From positions 310,001 through 374,000 of the forward strand of contig NZ_VFIL01000006.1 in assembly GCF_007858285.1 (NCBI RefSeq): 64,000 nt of DNA, given 5' to 3'. Within the stretch, counting starts at the first letter, position 1, and each line of letters opens with the position of its first letter. The translations under genes and the position numbers were made by a program. Origin of the DNA: Pseudomonas brenneri (GTDB lineage: Bacteria; Pseudomonadota; Gammaproteobacteria; Pseudomonadales; Pseudomonadaceae). Below are positions 55,014-64,000 of the stretch, in pieces. A model generated the notes under the pieces. That model was not told where the DNA came from, ran no database searches, and was given only the letters and a program-made list of their open reading frames with translations.

Positions 55014-56006
55014 ATGTTGCACTCCCACCTCACTACCCTCAATGCCGTTTCCCTGGTGCTCAGCACCTTCAAGGCCGAAGGCTGGCCCGCCGAAGCGCTG
55101 CTGGCCGGCAGTGGCATCTGTGCGGCGGACTTGAGCCGCGCCGACACGCGCATCGCCACGCACCAGGAGATGCAGGTGTGCGCCAATGCCGTGGCCTTGC
55201 AGCGCGATATCGGACTGATCGTGGGACAGCGAATGCACGTATCGGCCTACGGCATGCTCGGCTATGCCCTGCTCACCAGTGCCACTTTCGGTGACGCTTT
55301 GCGCCTGGCCCTGCGTTATCCGGCGCTGTTGGGAACACTGTTTGAGCTGAGCCTGGAGGAGGACGGCGAACGTATCTGGTTCACCGCCAGCGATTACCGA
55401 GAAAACCCGGCGCTAACTGCCTTCAATGTGGAGCTGTGCCTGGGGTCGTTGAAGGTTATCTGCGACGACCTGCTCGGCCACCCGCTGCCTCTGCTGGGCG
55501 CGCGCTTTGAGCATGATGCGCCGGATTATCAGGCACGCTACGCCGAGTGCTTCGACTGCCCGTTGCAGTTCCAGGCCACTGCCAATGCGTTCGCCTTTGA
55601 CCAACGCTGGCTTGCCCAACCTTTGCCTCTGGCCGATACCGTGACCCACCGGGCCATGGCTGAGCGCTGCCGCAAACAGAACACCGAATTCACCGGGCGC
55701 GAGGCCTGGCTGGGACGGGTCCGCCAGTTGCTCGCTGCACAACTGCACGCCGCACCCGGGCTGGATGGCCTGGCCCAGCAGATGAACTGTTCGCCGCGCA
55801 CCCTGCGCCGGCACCTGCATGACCTGGGCTGCAGTTACCAGGAGTTGCTGGACGAGCTGCGCTTCGAGCAGGCCAAGCAACTGTTGTCGCAAGACCAGTG
55901 GCCGATCTATCGGATTGCCGAGGCCCTGGGGTTCAGCGAGACCGCAAGTTTTCGGCACGCATTTGTGCGCTGGAGCGGTGTGGCGCCTAGTCAATTTCGC
56001 CCCTGA
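55014..56006 (+). CDS. AraC-family transcriptional regulator
   Basis: This 330-residue regulator has an Arabinose_bd-like N-terminal domain (GLIVGQRMHVSAYGMLGYALLTSATFGDALRLALRYPALLG) and two C-terminal HTHs (PGLDGLAQQMNCSPRTLRRHLHDLGCSYQELLDELRFEQAKQLLSQDQWPIYRIAEALGFSETASFRHAFVRWSGVAPSQFRP). The layout is like OruR/ArgR-type AraC proteins. It lies upstream of the polyamine genes and may regulate them (inference). Confidence 0.9.
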   Translation: MLHSHLTTLNAVSLVLSTFKAEGWPAEALLAGSGICAADLSRADTRIATHQEMQVCANAVALQRDIGLIVGQRMHVSAYGMLGYALLTSATFGDALRLALRYPALLGTLFELSLEEDGERIWFTASDYRENPALTAFNVELCLGSLKVICDDLLGHPLPLLGARFEHDAPDYQARYAECFDCPLQFQATANAFAFDQRWLAQPLPLADTVTHRAMAERCRKQNTEFTGREAWLGRVRQLLAAQLHAAPGLDGLAQQMNCSPRTLRRHLHDLGCSYQELLDELRFEQAKQLLSQDQWPIYRIAEALGFSETASFRHAFVRWSGVAPSQFRP

Positions 56007-56026
56007 CCCGCACCGCGGTGATGCCT

Positions 56027-56050
56027 TCGCGAGCAAGCCCGCTCCCACAT
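56027..56050. repeat. Single REP half-element
   Basis: CGCGAGCAAGCCCGCTCCCACA after the AraC gene matches one arm of the GTGGGAGCGGGC class. No opposed partner was found nearby. Confidence 0.75.
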
Positions 56051-56171
56051 GGGGCGAATTTCGGACAGATAATTTGGCCGTATTAATCCCCTTTTGGCCG
56101 CTCCTGCCGTTCTCTTAAATCGCGCTCGCCGCAAGACTGCATTCACCGATACAGCCTGCGGAGAACAACAA

Positions 56172-57206
56172 ATGCTGACGATCTACTCAGACGATCACCA
56201 CCTGCACCACGGCCGTTGCGAACTGATGGACGGGCAATTGATGCCCTGCTTTGAAATGCCCTCGCGCGCCGACCACGTGCTGCAACGGGTCAAGGACCGC
56301 GAACTGGGCCCGGTGCAGGCGCCCCAGGATTTCGGCCTGGCACCGCTGCAGCGTATCCACAGCCGTGCCTACCTGGACTTCTTCAAGGGGGCTTGGGCGC
56401 GCTGGACCGAGTTCGGCCAAGACGGCGACCTGTTGCCCTACACCTGGCCCGCACGCACCTTGCGGCGTGTACTGCCCACCAGCCTGCATGGCCAATTGGG
56501 CTATTACAGCTTCGACGGCGGCGCGCCGATCACCGCCGGCACGTGGCAAGCAGCGTACAGCGCGGCGCAGGTCGCTCTCACAGCCCAGGCAGCCATCCAG
56601 CAGGGCGCCCACAGTGCCTTCGCACTCTGCCGCCCACCGGGGCACCACGCCGCCAGTGACTTGATGGGCGGTTATTGCTACCTCAACAACGCTGCTATTG
56701 CCGCCCAGGCCTTCCTTGACCAAGGCCATAAAAAGGTCGCGATCCTGGACGTGGATTACCACCACGGTAACGGTACCCAATCGATTTTCTATGAGCGCAG
56801 CGATGTGCTGTTCACCTCGATCCACGGCCACCCGGAAGCGGAGTTTCCGTTTTTCCTGGGCTATGCCGACGAATTGGGTGATGGGGCCGGTGAAGGCTTC
56901 AACTTCAACTACCCGCTGCCGGCTGGTTCCGGCTGGGAATCCTGGAGTGCAGCACTTGAAGAGGCCTGCACGGAGATTGAACGTTACGGCGCCGAGATCA
57001 TCGTGGTGTCCCTGGGCGTGGACACGTTCAAGGACGACCCTATCTCGCAGTTCAAACTCGACAGCCCGGACTACCTGGCCATGGGCGCACGTATCGCGCG
57101 CTTGGGCAGGCCCACGCTGTTTGTGATGGAGGGCGGTTACGCGGTGGAAGAAATCGGCATCAATGCCGTCAACGTTCTCGAAGGTTTCGAGGGAGCAGCC
57201 CAATGA
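56172..57206 (+). CDS. Acetylpolyamine amidohydrolase (histone deacetylase family)
   Basis: This 344-residue zinc enzyme removes acetyl groups from polyamines such as acetylputrescine. I chose the ATG at 56172 (GGAG upstream). Active-site features are FALCRPPGHHAASDLMGGYCYLNNAAIAA and VAILDVDYHHGNGTQSIFYERSDVLFTSIHG, and VVSLGVDTFKDDPIS with the zinc-binding Asp. The gene overlaps the next by 4 bases. The aphA-potF-like order matches the polyamine locus of P. aeruginosa. Confidence 0.94.
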   Translation: MLTIYSDDHHLHHGRCELMDGQLMPCFEMPSRADHVLQRVKDRELGPVQAPQDFGLAPLQRIHSRAYLDFFKGAWARWTEFGQDGDLLPYTWPARTLRRVLPTSLHGQLGYYSFDGGAPITAGTWQAAYSAAQVALTAQAAIQQGAHSAFALCRPPGHHAASDLMGGYCYLNNAAIAAQAFLDQGHKKVAILDVDYHHGNGTQSIFYERSDVLFTSIHGHPEAEFPFFLGYADELGDGAGEGFNFNYPLPAGSGWESWSAALEEACTEIERYGAEIIVVSLGVDTFKDDPISQFKLDSPDYLAMGARIARLGRPTLFVMEGGYAVEEIGINAVNVLEGFEGAAQ

Positions 57207-58294
57207 ACATGCTCAAGTCGCTTGTGCTCTGCGCCGCCGTGCTGAGCACCACCGCCCATGCACAAGAAAACACCCTGCGGGTCTATAACTGGTTCGACTA
57301 CATCACCCCCAAGGCGCTGGACGACTTCAAGGCCCGGAACCCGGCGATCAAGCTGATCTACGACATCTTCGACACCAACGAAGCCCTGGAAGCCAAGTTG
57401 CTGACTGGCAACTCCGGCTATGACGTGGTGGTGCCGTCCAATGTGTTCCTGGCCAAACAGATCGAAGCCGGTGTGTTCCAACCCCTGGACCGCAGCCAAC
57501 TGCCGAACTGGAACCACCTCGACCCCAAGCTGATGAAGTTGATCGAGGCCAACGACCCCGGCAATAAATTCGCCGTGCCGTACATGTACGGCACCATTTT
57601 GATCGGCTTCAACCCGGCCAAGGTCAAGGCCGCGCTGGGAGACAGCGCCCCCGTAGACAGCTGGGACCTGATCTTCAAGGAAGAGAACATCAGCAAGCTC
57701 AAGCAGTGCGGCGTCGCCCTTCTCGATTCGCCGTCGGAAATCCTGCCCCTGGCCTTGCAACACCTGGGCCTGGACCCCAACAGCAGCAACCCCAAGGACT
57801 ATGAAAAAGCCGAGGCCCTGCTGCTCAAGATCCGGCCGTACATCACCTATTTTCACTCCTCCAAATACATGGCTGACATCGCCAACGGTGATATCTGCGT
57901 GGCCGTCGGCTATTCCGGCAGCTTCTCCCAGGCTGCCAACCGTGCCAAAGAAGCCAAGAACGGGGTGACGGTCGATATGCGCCTGCCCAAGGAAGGCGCG
58001 CCGATCTGGTTCGACATGCTTGCGATACCCAAGGGCGCCAAAAACCCGCAAGACGCCTACACCTTTATCAACTACCTGCTGCAACCCCAGGTCATCGCCC
58101 CCATCAGCGATTTTGTCGGTTATCCCAACCCCAACAAGGACGCCACCGAACAGGTGGATCCAGCGATCCGCAACAACCCCAACCTGTACCCCAGCGAAGC
58201 AGCGATGGCCACGCTCTACACCTTGAAACCCCTGGCCCGCGATGCCGAACGTGCCAGGACCCGCGCCTGGACCAAGATCAAGTCCGGGACATAA
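57203..58294 (+). CDS. Polyamine-binding periplasmic protein (PotF/SpuD-like)
   Basis: This 363-residue protein has a signal peptide (MNMLKSLVLCAAVLSTTAHA) and the PotF signature ENTLRVYNWFDYITPKALDDFKARNPAIKLIYDIFDTNEALEAKLLTGNSGYDVVVPSN. It binds putrescine or spermidine. Translation is coupled to the amidohydrolase gene, so acetylated polyamines may be the ligand (inference). The permease and ATPase genes are not adjacent. Confidence 0.93.
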   Translation: MNMLKSLVLCAAVLSTTAHAQENTLRVYNWFDYITPKALDDFKARNPAIKLIYDIFDTNEALEAKLLTGNSGYDVVVPSNVFLAKQIEAGVFQPLDRSQLPNWNHLDPKLMKLIEANDPGNKFAVPYMYGTILIGFNPAKVKAALGDSAPVDSWDLIFKEENISKLKQCGVALLDSPSEILPLALQHLGLDPNSSNPKDYEKAEALLLKIRPYITYFHSSKYMADIANGDICVAVGYSGSFSQAANRAKEAKNGVTVDMRLPKEGAPIWFDMLAIPKGAKNPQDAYTFINYLLQPQVIAPISDFVGYPNPNKDATEQVDPAIRNNPNLYPSEAAMATLYTLKPLARDAERARTRAWTKIKSGT

Positions 58295-58300
58295 TCACTC

Positions 58301-58328
58301 ATGGCCGGGGAGAGCACGCCCCGGCCAT
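58301..58328 (+). terminator. Hairpin after the polyamine-binding gene
   Basis: ATGGCCGGGG pairs with CCCCGGCCAT around an eight-base loop, six bases after the stop. There is only a weak T run (ATTATTTAT), so it may be a partial terminator. Confidence 0.65.
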
Positions 58329-58410
58329 GATTATTTATCTACCGTCTTTCCCTCCCTCCCGGAAACTACCTTGGCGCTCTTAAAGCCTGACACTGGCCAA
58401 GGAGCTGCAG

Positions 58411-61400
58411 ATGCCCAACGACTCATCCCTCACCAACAACCACCCTCCCAGTAACTATGAACTGTTGACGCAATTGAGCGTTGGTCCGTCCATTCGGGAT
58501 GTCGCCGCCAACCTGTTGCGTTCCTCCCTCATTGAGCAATACCCGACACTCACTATCGACCCGGACCTGGCCATGGTTATCACGCCACACTGGCGCATCG
58601 TCGGCGATGTCATTCAGTCGGCGCCCGCCTCCGCGCAATCACTGACCTCGATCCTGGCCAACCAGGCCATGTCGCCGAGCATGGTGATCTATATCGACGG
58701 TGAGCATTTCCTCACCCTGGAGCCAGAGGCCCAGCCTGCCGTGCACCTACCGGTGAAGATCGATGCCATCGCACGGTTGATCAATGAGCTATCGGCCCTG
58801 ATATTCACCGCCTTCCAGGAGCAGCAGCTCGATTACTGGAATGCCTCCAATGGCCTGTCAGGCCCGCGCTGGCAGACGCTCTCCCATTCCCTGCGCAAGG
58901 TGTGGAATGTCACCACCCAGGAAGGTTGGGATGAGCACGATTGCGCCATGGCCAGGACGTTGTTCCACGCTCCGGAGCTGGACAAGCGCAAGGCCTCCGA
59001 TACGTACCAGACACACGCTTACCTGATCGACATGGATGGGCATCACAACAACAATGACGTTCACATTGGCCTATCGGATATGGCCGTGCTGATCGGTGTA
59101 CACGAGCAGCGCCAGCGAATTCTGGCGTACTCGCTGATCAGCGGTTACGAGAAATTCGAGTCGCTGGATAAACTCGGCGAAGCGTTGCCGGCGAGCCTTA
59201 CTCAATATCAACCCGACGTGAGTGTGCAATGGCGACTGTACGAACCTACCGGTGATTTCTTCGATAGCCTGGCGTGCAATCTGATCGCCCTGCAACTGCA
59301 AGAAATCGGCGTAGTTGGCTCGTCCAGCCTCGAAGCACCTCCCGCAACGGTCGTCACCGGCCAGGCGGTAGCCCGCATCCTGCCGGTGATTGAAGACTTG
59401 AGCGATGACTCGCTGTCGAATATCCGCCAGATCCATCAACAGCTCCCCAACTGGCTCGCTCGTGCCTCGGACCTGGATGTATCGACCTACAGCCGGTGCG
59501 TGATCGAGCTGGCCGAACTGCATACGCACAATCATGGGCAGTCTTTCCAGGACGGTATCCCACCGATCCGCGACTACGCCCGGCAGCAGCTGCAAAACCA
59601 GATGCAGACCCACAGAAATGACGCGAGCCTGAACCTGGACAAAATCGAGATCAGTATCGAGAGCCCGGTGCTCTGGGGTACCTTTGTGCTACCAGGCACC
59701 AGTGACATCACCCGGTGCAACCTGATCGACCTGGCCCTGGATAATCTCACCGGGCTACCCACCGGCACGGCCAGCGTGCGCTACAACGGTGGCAATGGCC
59801 CCACATGGTTGACGTACAGCTACCTCAAGGACCTGATCGAAACCCTCGACCTGGGCGAACACTATCCGAACCTCATCAAGCGCACCTTGCTTGACGACCC
59901 TATTGAGTCAAAGAGCCGACAAACCCTCTACACCTCACACTTGCAGGTGCAACTGCCGCTGCTGGCACTGCAGTGGAAAATTCAACGCCTGCATGGCCTC
60001 GATGATCGTGGTTACCGCTATATCGCCGCTGTCATGCACGCGCAAGCGCATGAACGGCAGGTCGATGGGCAAGCAATCGTCATCCGACGCCTGGCGTTTG
60101 TCCCCACCTTGCGCCCCGGCCAGACACAGGATGTGGTGGCCAATATGTTCGTGATCGGTCCCCGCGACCACACCCAAGGCCCGTGCCTACTGTATCGTCC
60201 ACTGCTGGAGCCGGTGCTGGTTCAGTACCCGTCACGGCAAAACCTGCTCTATGCCATCAAGCATCACCGCACCTTGCGCGACTCGGTGCTGGCCTGGTTA
60301 CCCGAAAACGTGCGCTTTAACTACGAGCAATACGTCTTCCCCACCGCACTGCCCTCACCGTGGACCGTCGTGCGCGGGCTGGTGGAGCCCCAGGTGGTGA
60401 TGCAAATGAGCGGTCCCATTGCCTTGAGCGATGAAGTGGTAGGCAACGACACCCTGGCGACGCTGTTCAAGGACAACGCCAATGCGATGGTTGAACTGGC
60501 CACTCGGCAATCGGTATCCAACGTGAAGAAACGCTGGGCAAGCTACCGGCAAGCCGGCTGGATGATTTTCAGCGCAGCCTTGCCATTCATGGGGCGTACA
60601 GCCGGGATCGCCGTCTGGATCTGGCAAATCATGGACGACCTGCAAGCATCCGCCCAAACCGAGCCAGGGCCCGACGGGAAAGCTTCCTGGGCGGCGCAGG
60701 TCGACCTGCTGCTCAACCTGGGCATGGCCCTGGTGCTGCACGTCGCCCTGCGACATCCGCCGGGGCGAAAGACGATCAAGGAGCAACCGCCGGTACCTGA
60801 ATCCACCCCCGTGACGGATCCTGAAATCGTACCGCTACCGGCCCGCAAAGTCCCCGTGACGCAACAACCCAACCTGCCCGATGCCGATCTACCCGCTCAC
60901 CATCAAGGGCCCCTGTATACCAGCGGCCCGCTCAATCGCGCACCCGCAAACCTGGGAACAACACTGGAGCGCTTCAACATTGCCAAACCCGAAGGGCTGG
61001 GGGAGCCGATCAAAGAAGCAGGGGCTCACCTGCATCTCTATTCGCTTGCCGATAAATGGTATGCACCCGTCGGAGTCCGCTGGTTCGAGGTCACGGTGGA
61101 TGAAAACGACAGTGTCGTGATCGTCGACCCAAAACGCCCCTCCCACAACGGCCCTTTACTGGTGAGTAACCTGGCCGGTCAATGGTTTGTCGATACCCGC
61201 CTGCGCCTGCGTGGCGCCGGCTTCCGGAACCGCCGGCAATCTGCCCGAGGCAAGACACCCTCCCGGATCAACGACCTCAGGGAGAAACTCAACAAATTCG
61301 ACGCCGAAGAAAAACGCGGTCAGGCCGAAGTATCAGCGGCGCACGCGGCGATAGACCCGACTCCCGGGCCGTCCGCCGACCGCCAGCGCCAGACATTCCT

Positions 61401-63024
61401 CGACAAGGTGGACAGCCGCCTGGCCGAATATGACGTGCCCATTCGTCAACTGCGATCGCTGAACATCCTCGACTCGGTGCCCAACTACCAGAGCAGCATG
61501 ATCGATTACTTGAACAAACAACTGCTGCTGACACGCTCTGCTATCTCAGAACGTCTCCCTGTCTTTCGCGAAAAGTTGTTGGTAGCGGTGGGAGACATAG
61601 AAGCCGTTACCGGCCAGAACTTAAAACAGCGCAGCGAAATCGCCCAGACAATGGCTAAGTTGAACCTGGATATGATCAACCGCATGGAGTACGCGCTTTC
61701 GCGCTTTCGCGAGTTGGAGGGCCTAGGCATAGAGGGTGCAAAAGTCATCCAGACCACCATGAAAGCCTTGCCCGAATTCAAGCTTTACGACCTCAAGGCG
61801 CTGCAACTCACCCTCAGCCGCTACCTGTGTATTGGCGAAGGCAGTGGGGAGGCCTTCACCAACGCCCACGCCCAACTCAATGACATCATCGATATCGCCG
61901 ATCTCAACGTACAAACGTGGATCGAGACACTGGTAGAAGCCAGCGTCAGTGACCTGAACGAGCGCATTGAAGTGTTGAACAGCCTGCTCGACCAATTTGC
62001 AATTGTCGACCAGCGCCTGCTGGACCTACACACCGAATACCCGGAGCAGGTGCAACGAGAGCCGCTGGAAAACCTCCGCCAACAAGTCGAACAATTCAAC
62101 CAGCAGGCGGTTCAGGAACTGGTGGGGCTGCTCAAGGAAAGAAAAGCCCAGGAGCCCAAACCCGGCCCATCAAAAACACCGCCGGCGCCCAAACGCAAAG
62201 TCATCAAGACGCGCTTCAACGGGGTCGTGGTGGGCGAGCCCCGTGAAGCCGAACGTAGCCTGGTGGACGTCAAGGCACCCGTGACGGGCAAGGTCATCGC
62301 GACCTTTCACGAAAAAAGCCCAGGGGTCTGGGTCGAGCGGGAGAGCCCCTCCTCAGCTTCCCTTGTACCCCAGGCCATCGACCTGAGTCGGAGTATCAAT
62401 ACCGGGCAGAGCCTGTTGGACGAAGAGCCCGCCGCCACCTTGCGAACCTTGAGCCACTCGAAGAAAGCCGGACGCATCCCGGTGGAAATCGAAGAAATGT
62501 TTCATCAGTACGCTGCACGCCTGGAACGCGCGGCGAGCACTATCGAAGAAGCTCTGACTCAACTCAACCTCACCGAAAGCGACCGCCCTCCCGCCGCCAC
62601 CCTCAACCGCAAACTCAACAACGCGGCTACGCGGCTCTACGAGCTGGGAACAAGCACCCGCATCGAAATGACCAAACAGCAACCGCCGACGGCAGCACGG
62701 GTGGAATGGCTGCATAGCCAAGGGCTGGTGAAAATCGCCAAAGTGCTCACCCGCCGACGGCTCAAGGGCCCCGGGAAAAACTACCTCGACGAATACGAGG
62801 TGCGTGATCATCAAACTCACGCGGTGCTTTGGTACGCGCACTTTCACTATGAGTCGCCGCAAGCAGAGCTCGAACACTACATCGCCGGCCACCTCAAGAC
62901 CCGCAACCAACAGAAACTTGGAGGCGCCATCCACCGCACAGGCTTGAGTGTCCGCGACCAGATCGCAATCTATCGCAGTGAAATCAGTCCGCAGTTGGCC
63001 CGCTCCCTATTCTTCCAGAGCTGA
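58411..63024 (+). CDS. Large DUF6543/dermonecrotic-toxin-like protein, putative secreted toxin
   Basis: This 1537-residue protein starts at an ATG with AAGGAG upstream. It resembles the large Pseudomonas proteins annotated with DUF6543 or dermonecrotic-toxin domains. Family-like features are the N-terminal SVGPSIRDVAANLLRSSLIEQYPTLTIDPDLAMVITPHW and the segment LIDLALDNLTGLPTG...HYPNLIKRTLLDDPIESKSRQTLY. Two hydrophobic stretches lie at about residues 715-745 and 763-783, possibly a membrane-inserting hairpin. A C-terminal half follows with coiled coils and the tail YLDEYEVRDHQTHAVLWYAHFHYESPQAELEHYIAGHL. There is no leucine-rich repeat or NEL ligase domain and no signal peptide. Secretion route and target are unknown. 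Similarity is from memory of the family, not a search. Confidence 0.72.
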   Translation: MPNDSSLTNNHPPSNYELLTQLSVGPSIRDVAANLLRSSLIEQYPTLTIDPDLAMVITPHWRIVGDVIQSAPASAQSLTSILANQAMSPSMVIYIDGEHFLTLEPEAQPAVHLPVKIDAIARLINELSALIFTAFQEQQLDYWNASNGLSGPRWQTLSHSLRKVWNVTTQEGWDEHDCAMARTLFHAPELDKRKASDTYQTHAYLIDMDGHHNNNDVHIGLSDMAVLIGVHEQRQRILAYSLISGYEKFESLDKLGEALPASLTQYQPDVSVQWRLYEPTGDFFDSLACNLIALQLQEIGVVGSSSLEAPPATVVTGQAVARILPVIEDLSDDSLSNIRQIHQQLPNWLARASDLDVSTYSRCVIELAELHTHNHGQSFQDGIPPIRDYARQQLQNQMQTHRNDASLNLDKIEISIESPVLWGTFVLPGTSDITRCNLIDLALDNLTGLPTGTASVRYNGGNGPTWLTYSYLKDLIETLDLGEHYPNLIKRTLLDDPIESKSRQTLYTSHLQVQLPLLALQWKIQRLHGLDDRGYRYIAAVMHAQAHERQVDGQAIVIRRLAFVPTLRPGQTQDVVANMFVIGPRDHTQGPCLLYRPLLEPVLVQYPSRQNLLYAIKHHRTLRDSVLAWLPENVRFNYEQYVFPTALPSPWTVVRGLVEPQVVMQMSGPIALSDEVVGNDTLATLFKDNANAMVELATRQSVSNVKKRWASYRQAGWMIFSAALPFMGRTAGIAVWIWQIMDDLQASAQTEPGPDGKASWAAQVDLLLNLGMALVLHVALRHPPGRKTIKEQPPVPESTPVTDPEIVPLPARKVPVTQQPNLPDADLPAHHQGPLYTSGPLNRAPANLGTTLERFNIAKPEGLGEPIKEAGAHLHLYSLADKWYAPVGVRWFEVTVDENDSVVIVDPKRPSHNGPLLVSNLAGQWFVDTRLRLRGAGFRNRRQSARGKTPSRINDLREKLNKFDAEEKRGQAEVSAAHAAIDPTPGPSADRQRQTFLDKVDSRLAEYDVPIRQLRSLNILDSVPNYQSSMIDYLNKQLLLTRSAISERLPVFREKLLVAVGDIEAVTGQNLKQRSEIAQTMAKLNLDMINRMEYALSRFRELEGLGIEGAKVIQTTMKALPEFKLYDLKALQLTLSRYLCIGEGSGEAFTNAHAQLNDIIDIADLNVQTWIETLVEASVSDLNERIEVLNSLLDQFAIVDQRLLDLHTEYPEQVQREPLENLRQQVEQFNQQAVQELVGLLKERKAQEPKPGPSKTPPAPKRKVIKTRFNGVVVGEPREAERSLVDVKAPVTGKVIATFHEKSPGVWVERESPSSASLVPQAIDLSRSINTGQSLLDEEPAATLRTLSHSKKAGRIPVEIEEMFHQYAARLERAASTIEEALTQLNLTESDRPPAATLNRKLNNAATRLYELGTSTRIEMTKQQPPTAARVEWLHSQGLVKIAKVLTRRRLKGPGKNYLDEYEVRDHQTHAVLWYAHFHYESPQAELEHYIAGHLKTRNQQKLGGAIHRTGLSVRDQIAIYRSEISPQLARSLFFQS

Positions 63025-63027
63025 TTA

Positions 63028-64000
63028 TCATCCGACCTGCCAGGCCTTGCGCAACCTTGCCAGGGCCTGGGCGATGGCCTCTTCGGGCACGGCGGCAAAC
63101 CCCAATACCAGGCCGGCGCGCGAGTCTGGTATCGGGATGGAATCGGGCAACCAGTAGCTGCTCAAACCGTTGATTTCGACATCCATCGCCCGGGCCTGGG
63201 CCAGCAATTGCGCTTCCCGAGCCAGGCTTTCCACCCGCACTGTGAGGTGCAACCCTGCTGCGACACCGGGCAGGCTGCCCATACCTGGCACATTGGCAGG
63301 CCAACCGGCCAGCAAGGCATTGCGTCGACTCAAGGCGGCACGACGCATCCGACGGATATGCCGCTGGAAATGCCCCGCTACCATGAACTCGGCCATCACC
63401 GCCTGAGTGCTGACCTCCGAATGCCGCACATCCACGGCGCGGCGCCGGGTGAAGGCGTCCACCATTGCCTGTGGCAGGACCAGATAACCCAGGCGCAACG
63501 CCGGGAACGCCACCTTGCCGAATGTGCCCACGTAGAGCACCCGACCGCTGCGATCCAGGGCCGCCAGCGGTGCCAGGGGCGCGCCGCTGTAACGGTACTC
63601 GCCGTCGTAATCGTCCTCGATGATCCAGCCGCCCGTGCGCTCGGCCCAGGCCAGTAATTCCAGGCGTCGCACCAGGCTCATCACCACCCCAGTCGGGTAC
63701 TGGTGGGACGGCGTGACATAGGCCAGACGGCAGTCGTTGAGTGCGTTCAATGCCGTGCAATCGATGCCTTCGGCGTCTACCGCTACGCCATGGAGTTTGG
63801 CACCGGCAATCGCGAACGCATGCCCTGCCGCCCGGTAGCCGGGATTTTCGATCGCTACGGCATCTCCGGGCTCCACCAGCAGCTGTGCACAAAGGCTTAT
63901 TCCCTGTTGCGCGCCACTGGTGATCACTATTTGCTCAGCGGTGCACTGCATGCCTCTGGAACTGCGCAGGTAGGCCGCGATCAGCCCGCGTAGGCGTTCG
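63028..64000 (-). CDS. MocR-type regulator with aminotransferase domain, partial
   Basis: The C-terminal 323 residues of a GntR/MocR-family protein are visible; the frame is open across the right edge, where the N-terminal HTH must lie. Aminotransferase class I features are EQIVITSGAQQGISLCAQLL, WIIEDDYDGEYRYSG and the PLP lysine in GTFGKVAFPALRLGYLVLP. It is convergent with the large toxin-like gene. The target genes are unknown; relatives control PLP, GABA or amino-acid metabolism. Confidence 0.9.
   Translation of the reverse strand, partial: ERLRGLIAAYLRSSRGMQCTAEQIVITSGAQQGISLCAQLLVEPGDAVAIENPGYRAAGHAFAIAGAKLHGVAVDAEGIDCTALNALNDCRLAYVTPSHQYPTGVVMSLVRRLELLAWAERTGGWIIEDDYDGEYRYSGAPLAPLAALDRSGRVLYVGTFGKVAFPALRLGYLVLPQAMVDAFTRRRAVDVRHSEVSTQAVMAEFMVAGHFQRHIRRMRRAALSRRNALLAGWPANVPGMGSLPGVAAGLHLTVRVESLAREAQLLAQARAMDVEINGLSSYWLPDSIPIPDSRAGLVLGFAAVPEEAIAQALARLRKAWQVG

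Overview
The window looks like the chromosome of a Pseudomonas of the fluorescens group. The evidence is high-GC coding DNA, the standard Pseudomonas order of the phoBR and pstSCAB-phoU loci, the purEK and rubAB/ubiCA neighbourhoods, and many extragenic palindromes of the type GTAGGAGCGAGCTTGCTCGC. No rRNA, tRNA, CRISPR array or intact insertion sequence was seen.

Region 1 (1-25.5 kb) is a type VI secretion (T6SS) locus. On the minus strand lie tssL (cut by the left edge), tssK, tssJ and the FHA gene tagH. From a divergent promoter region, tssA, tssB, tssC, hcp, an effector-immunity block, tssE, tssF, tssG, tssH (clpV), vgrG, an Eag-type chaperone gene and a 1462-residue PAAR-Rhs effector run on the plus strand. 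Two sections are unusual. Between hcp and tssE there are two diverged tae4-tai4 amidase/immunity pairs in tandem, separated by a scar made of an internally deleted tssE head fused to the last codons of hcp. Downstream of rhs lie the cognate immunity gene, a displaced Rhs tip with its own toxin and immunity genes, and an orphan SMI1/KNR4-like immunity gene.

Region 2 (25.5-30 kb) is housekeeping: an HU protein, rubredoxin reductase and rubredoxin, ubiC-ubiA for ubiquinone synthesis, and a small secreted repeat protein.

Region 3 (29.6-43.2 kb) is the phosphate regulon. phoB-phoR run on the plus strand, with a likely Pho box before phoB. phoU, pstB, pstA, pstC and pstS run on the minus strand, with a second likely Pho box before pstS. 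Between the two sets are a CNNM/CorC-type membrane protein, an M23 peptidase, a HigBA-type toxin-antitoxin pair with a clear palindromic operator, and a response regulator with an unusual C-terminal domain.

Region 4 (43.3-58.3 kb) is metabolic: an MHS-family transporter, a YciA-like thioesterase, a YeaD-like epimerase, a DUF3299 protein, a YeaQ-type membrane protein, purE-purK with a probable leader terminator, and a LysR regulator divergent from aspA. An AGCS amino-acid symporter and an asparaginase follow, and these suggest an aspartate/asparagine use cluster. Then come an AraC regulator, an acetylpolyamine amidohydrolase and a polyamine-binding protein.

Region 5 (58.4-64 kb) holds one 1537-residue protein resembling the large Pseudomonas DUF6543 / dermonecrotic-toxin-like proteins, and the C-terminal part of a MocR-type regulator cut by the right edge.
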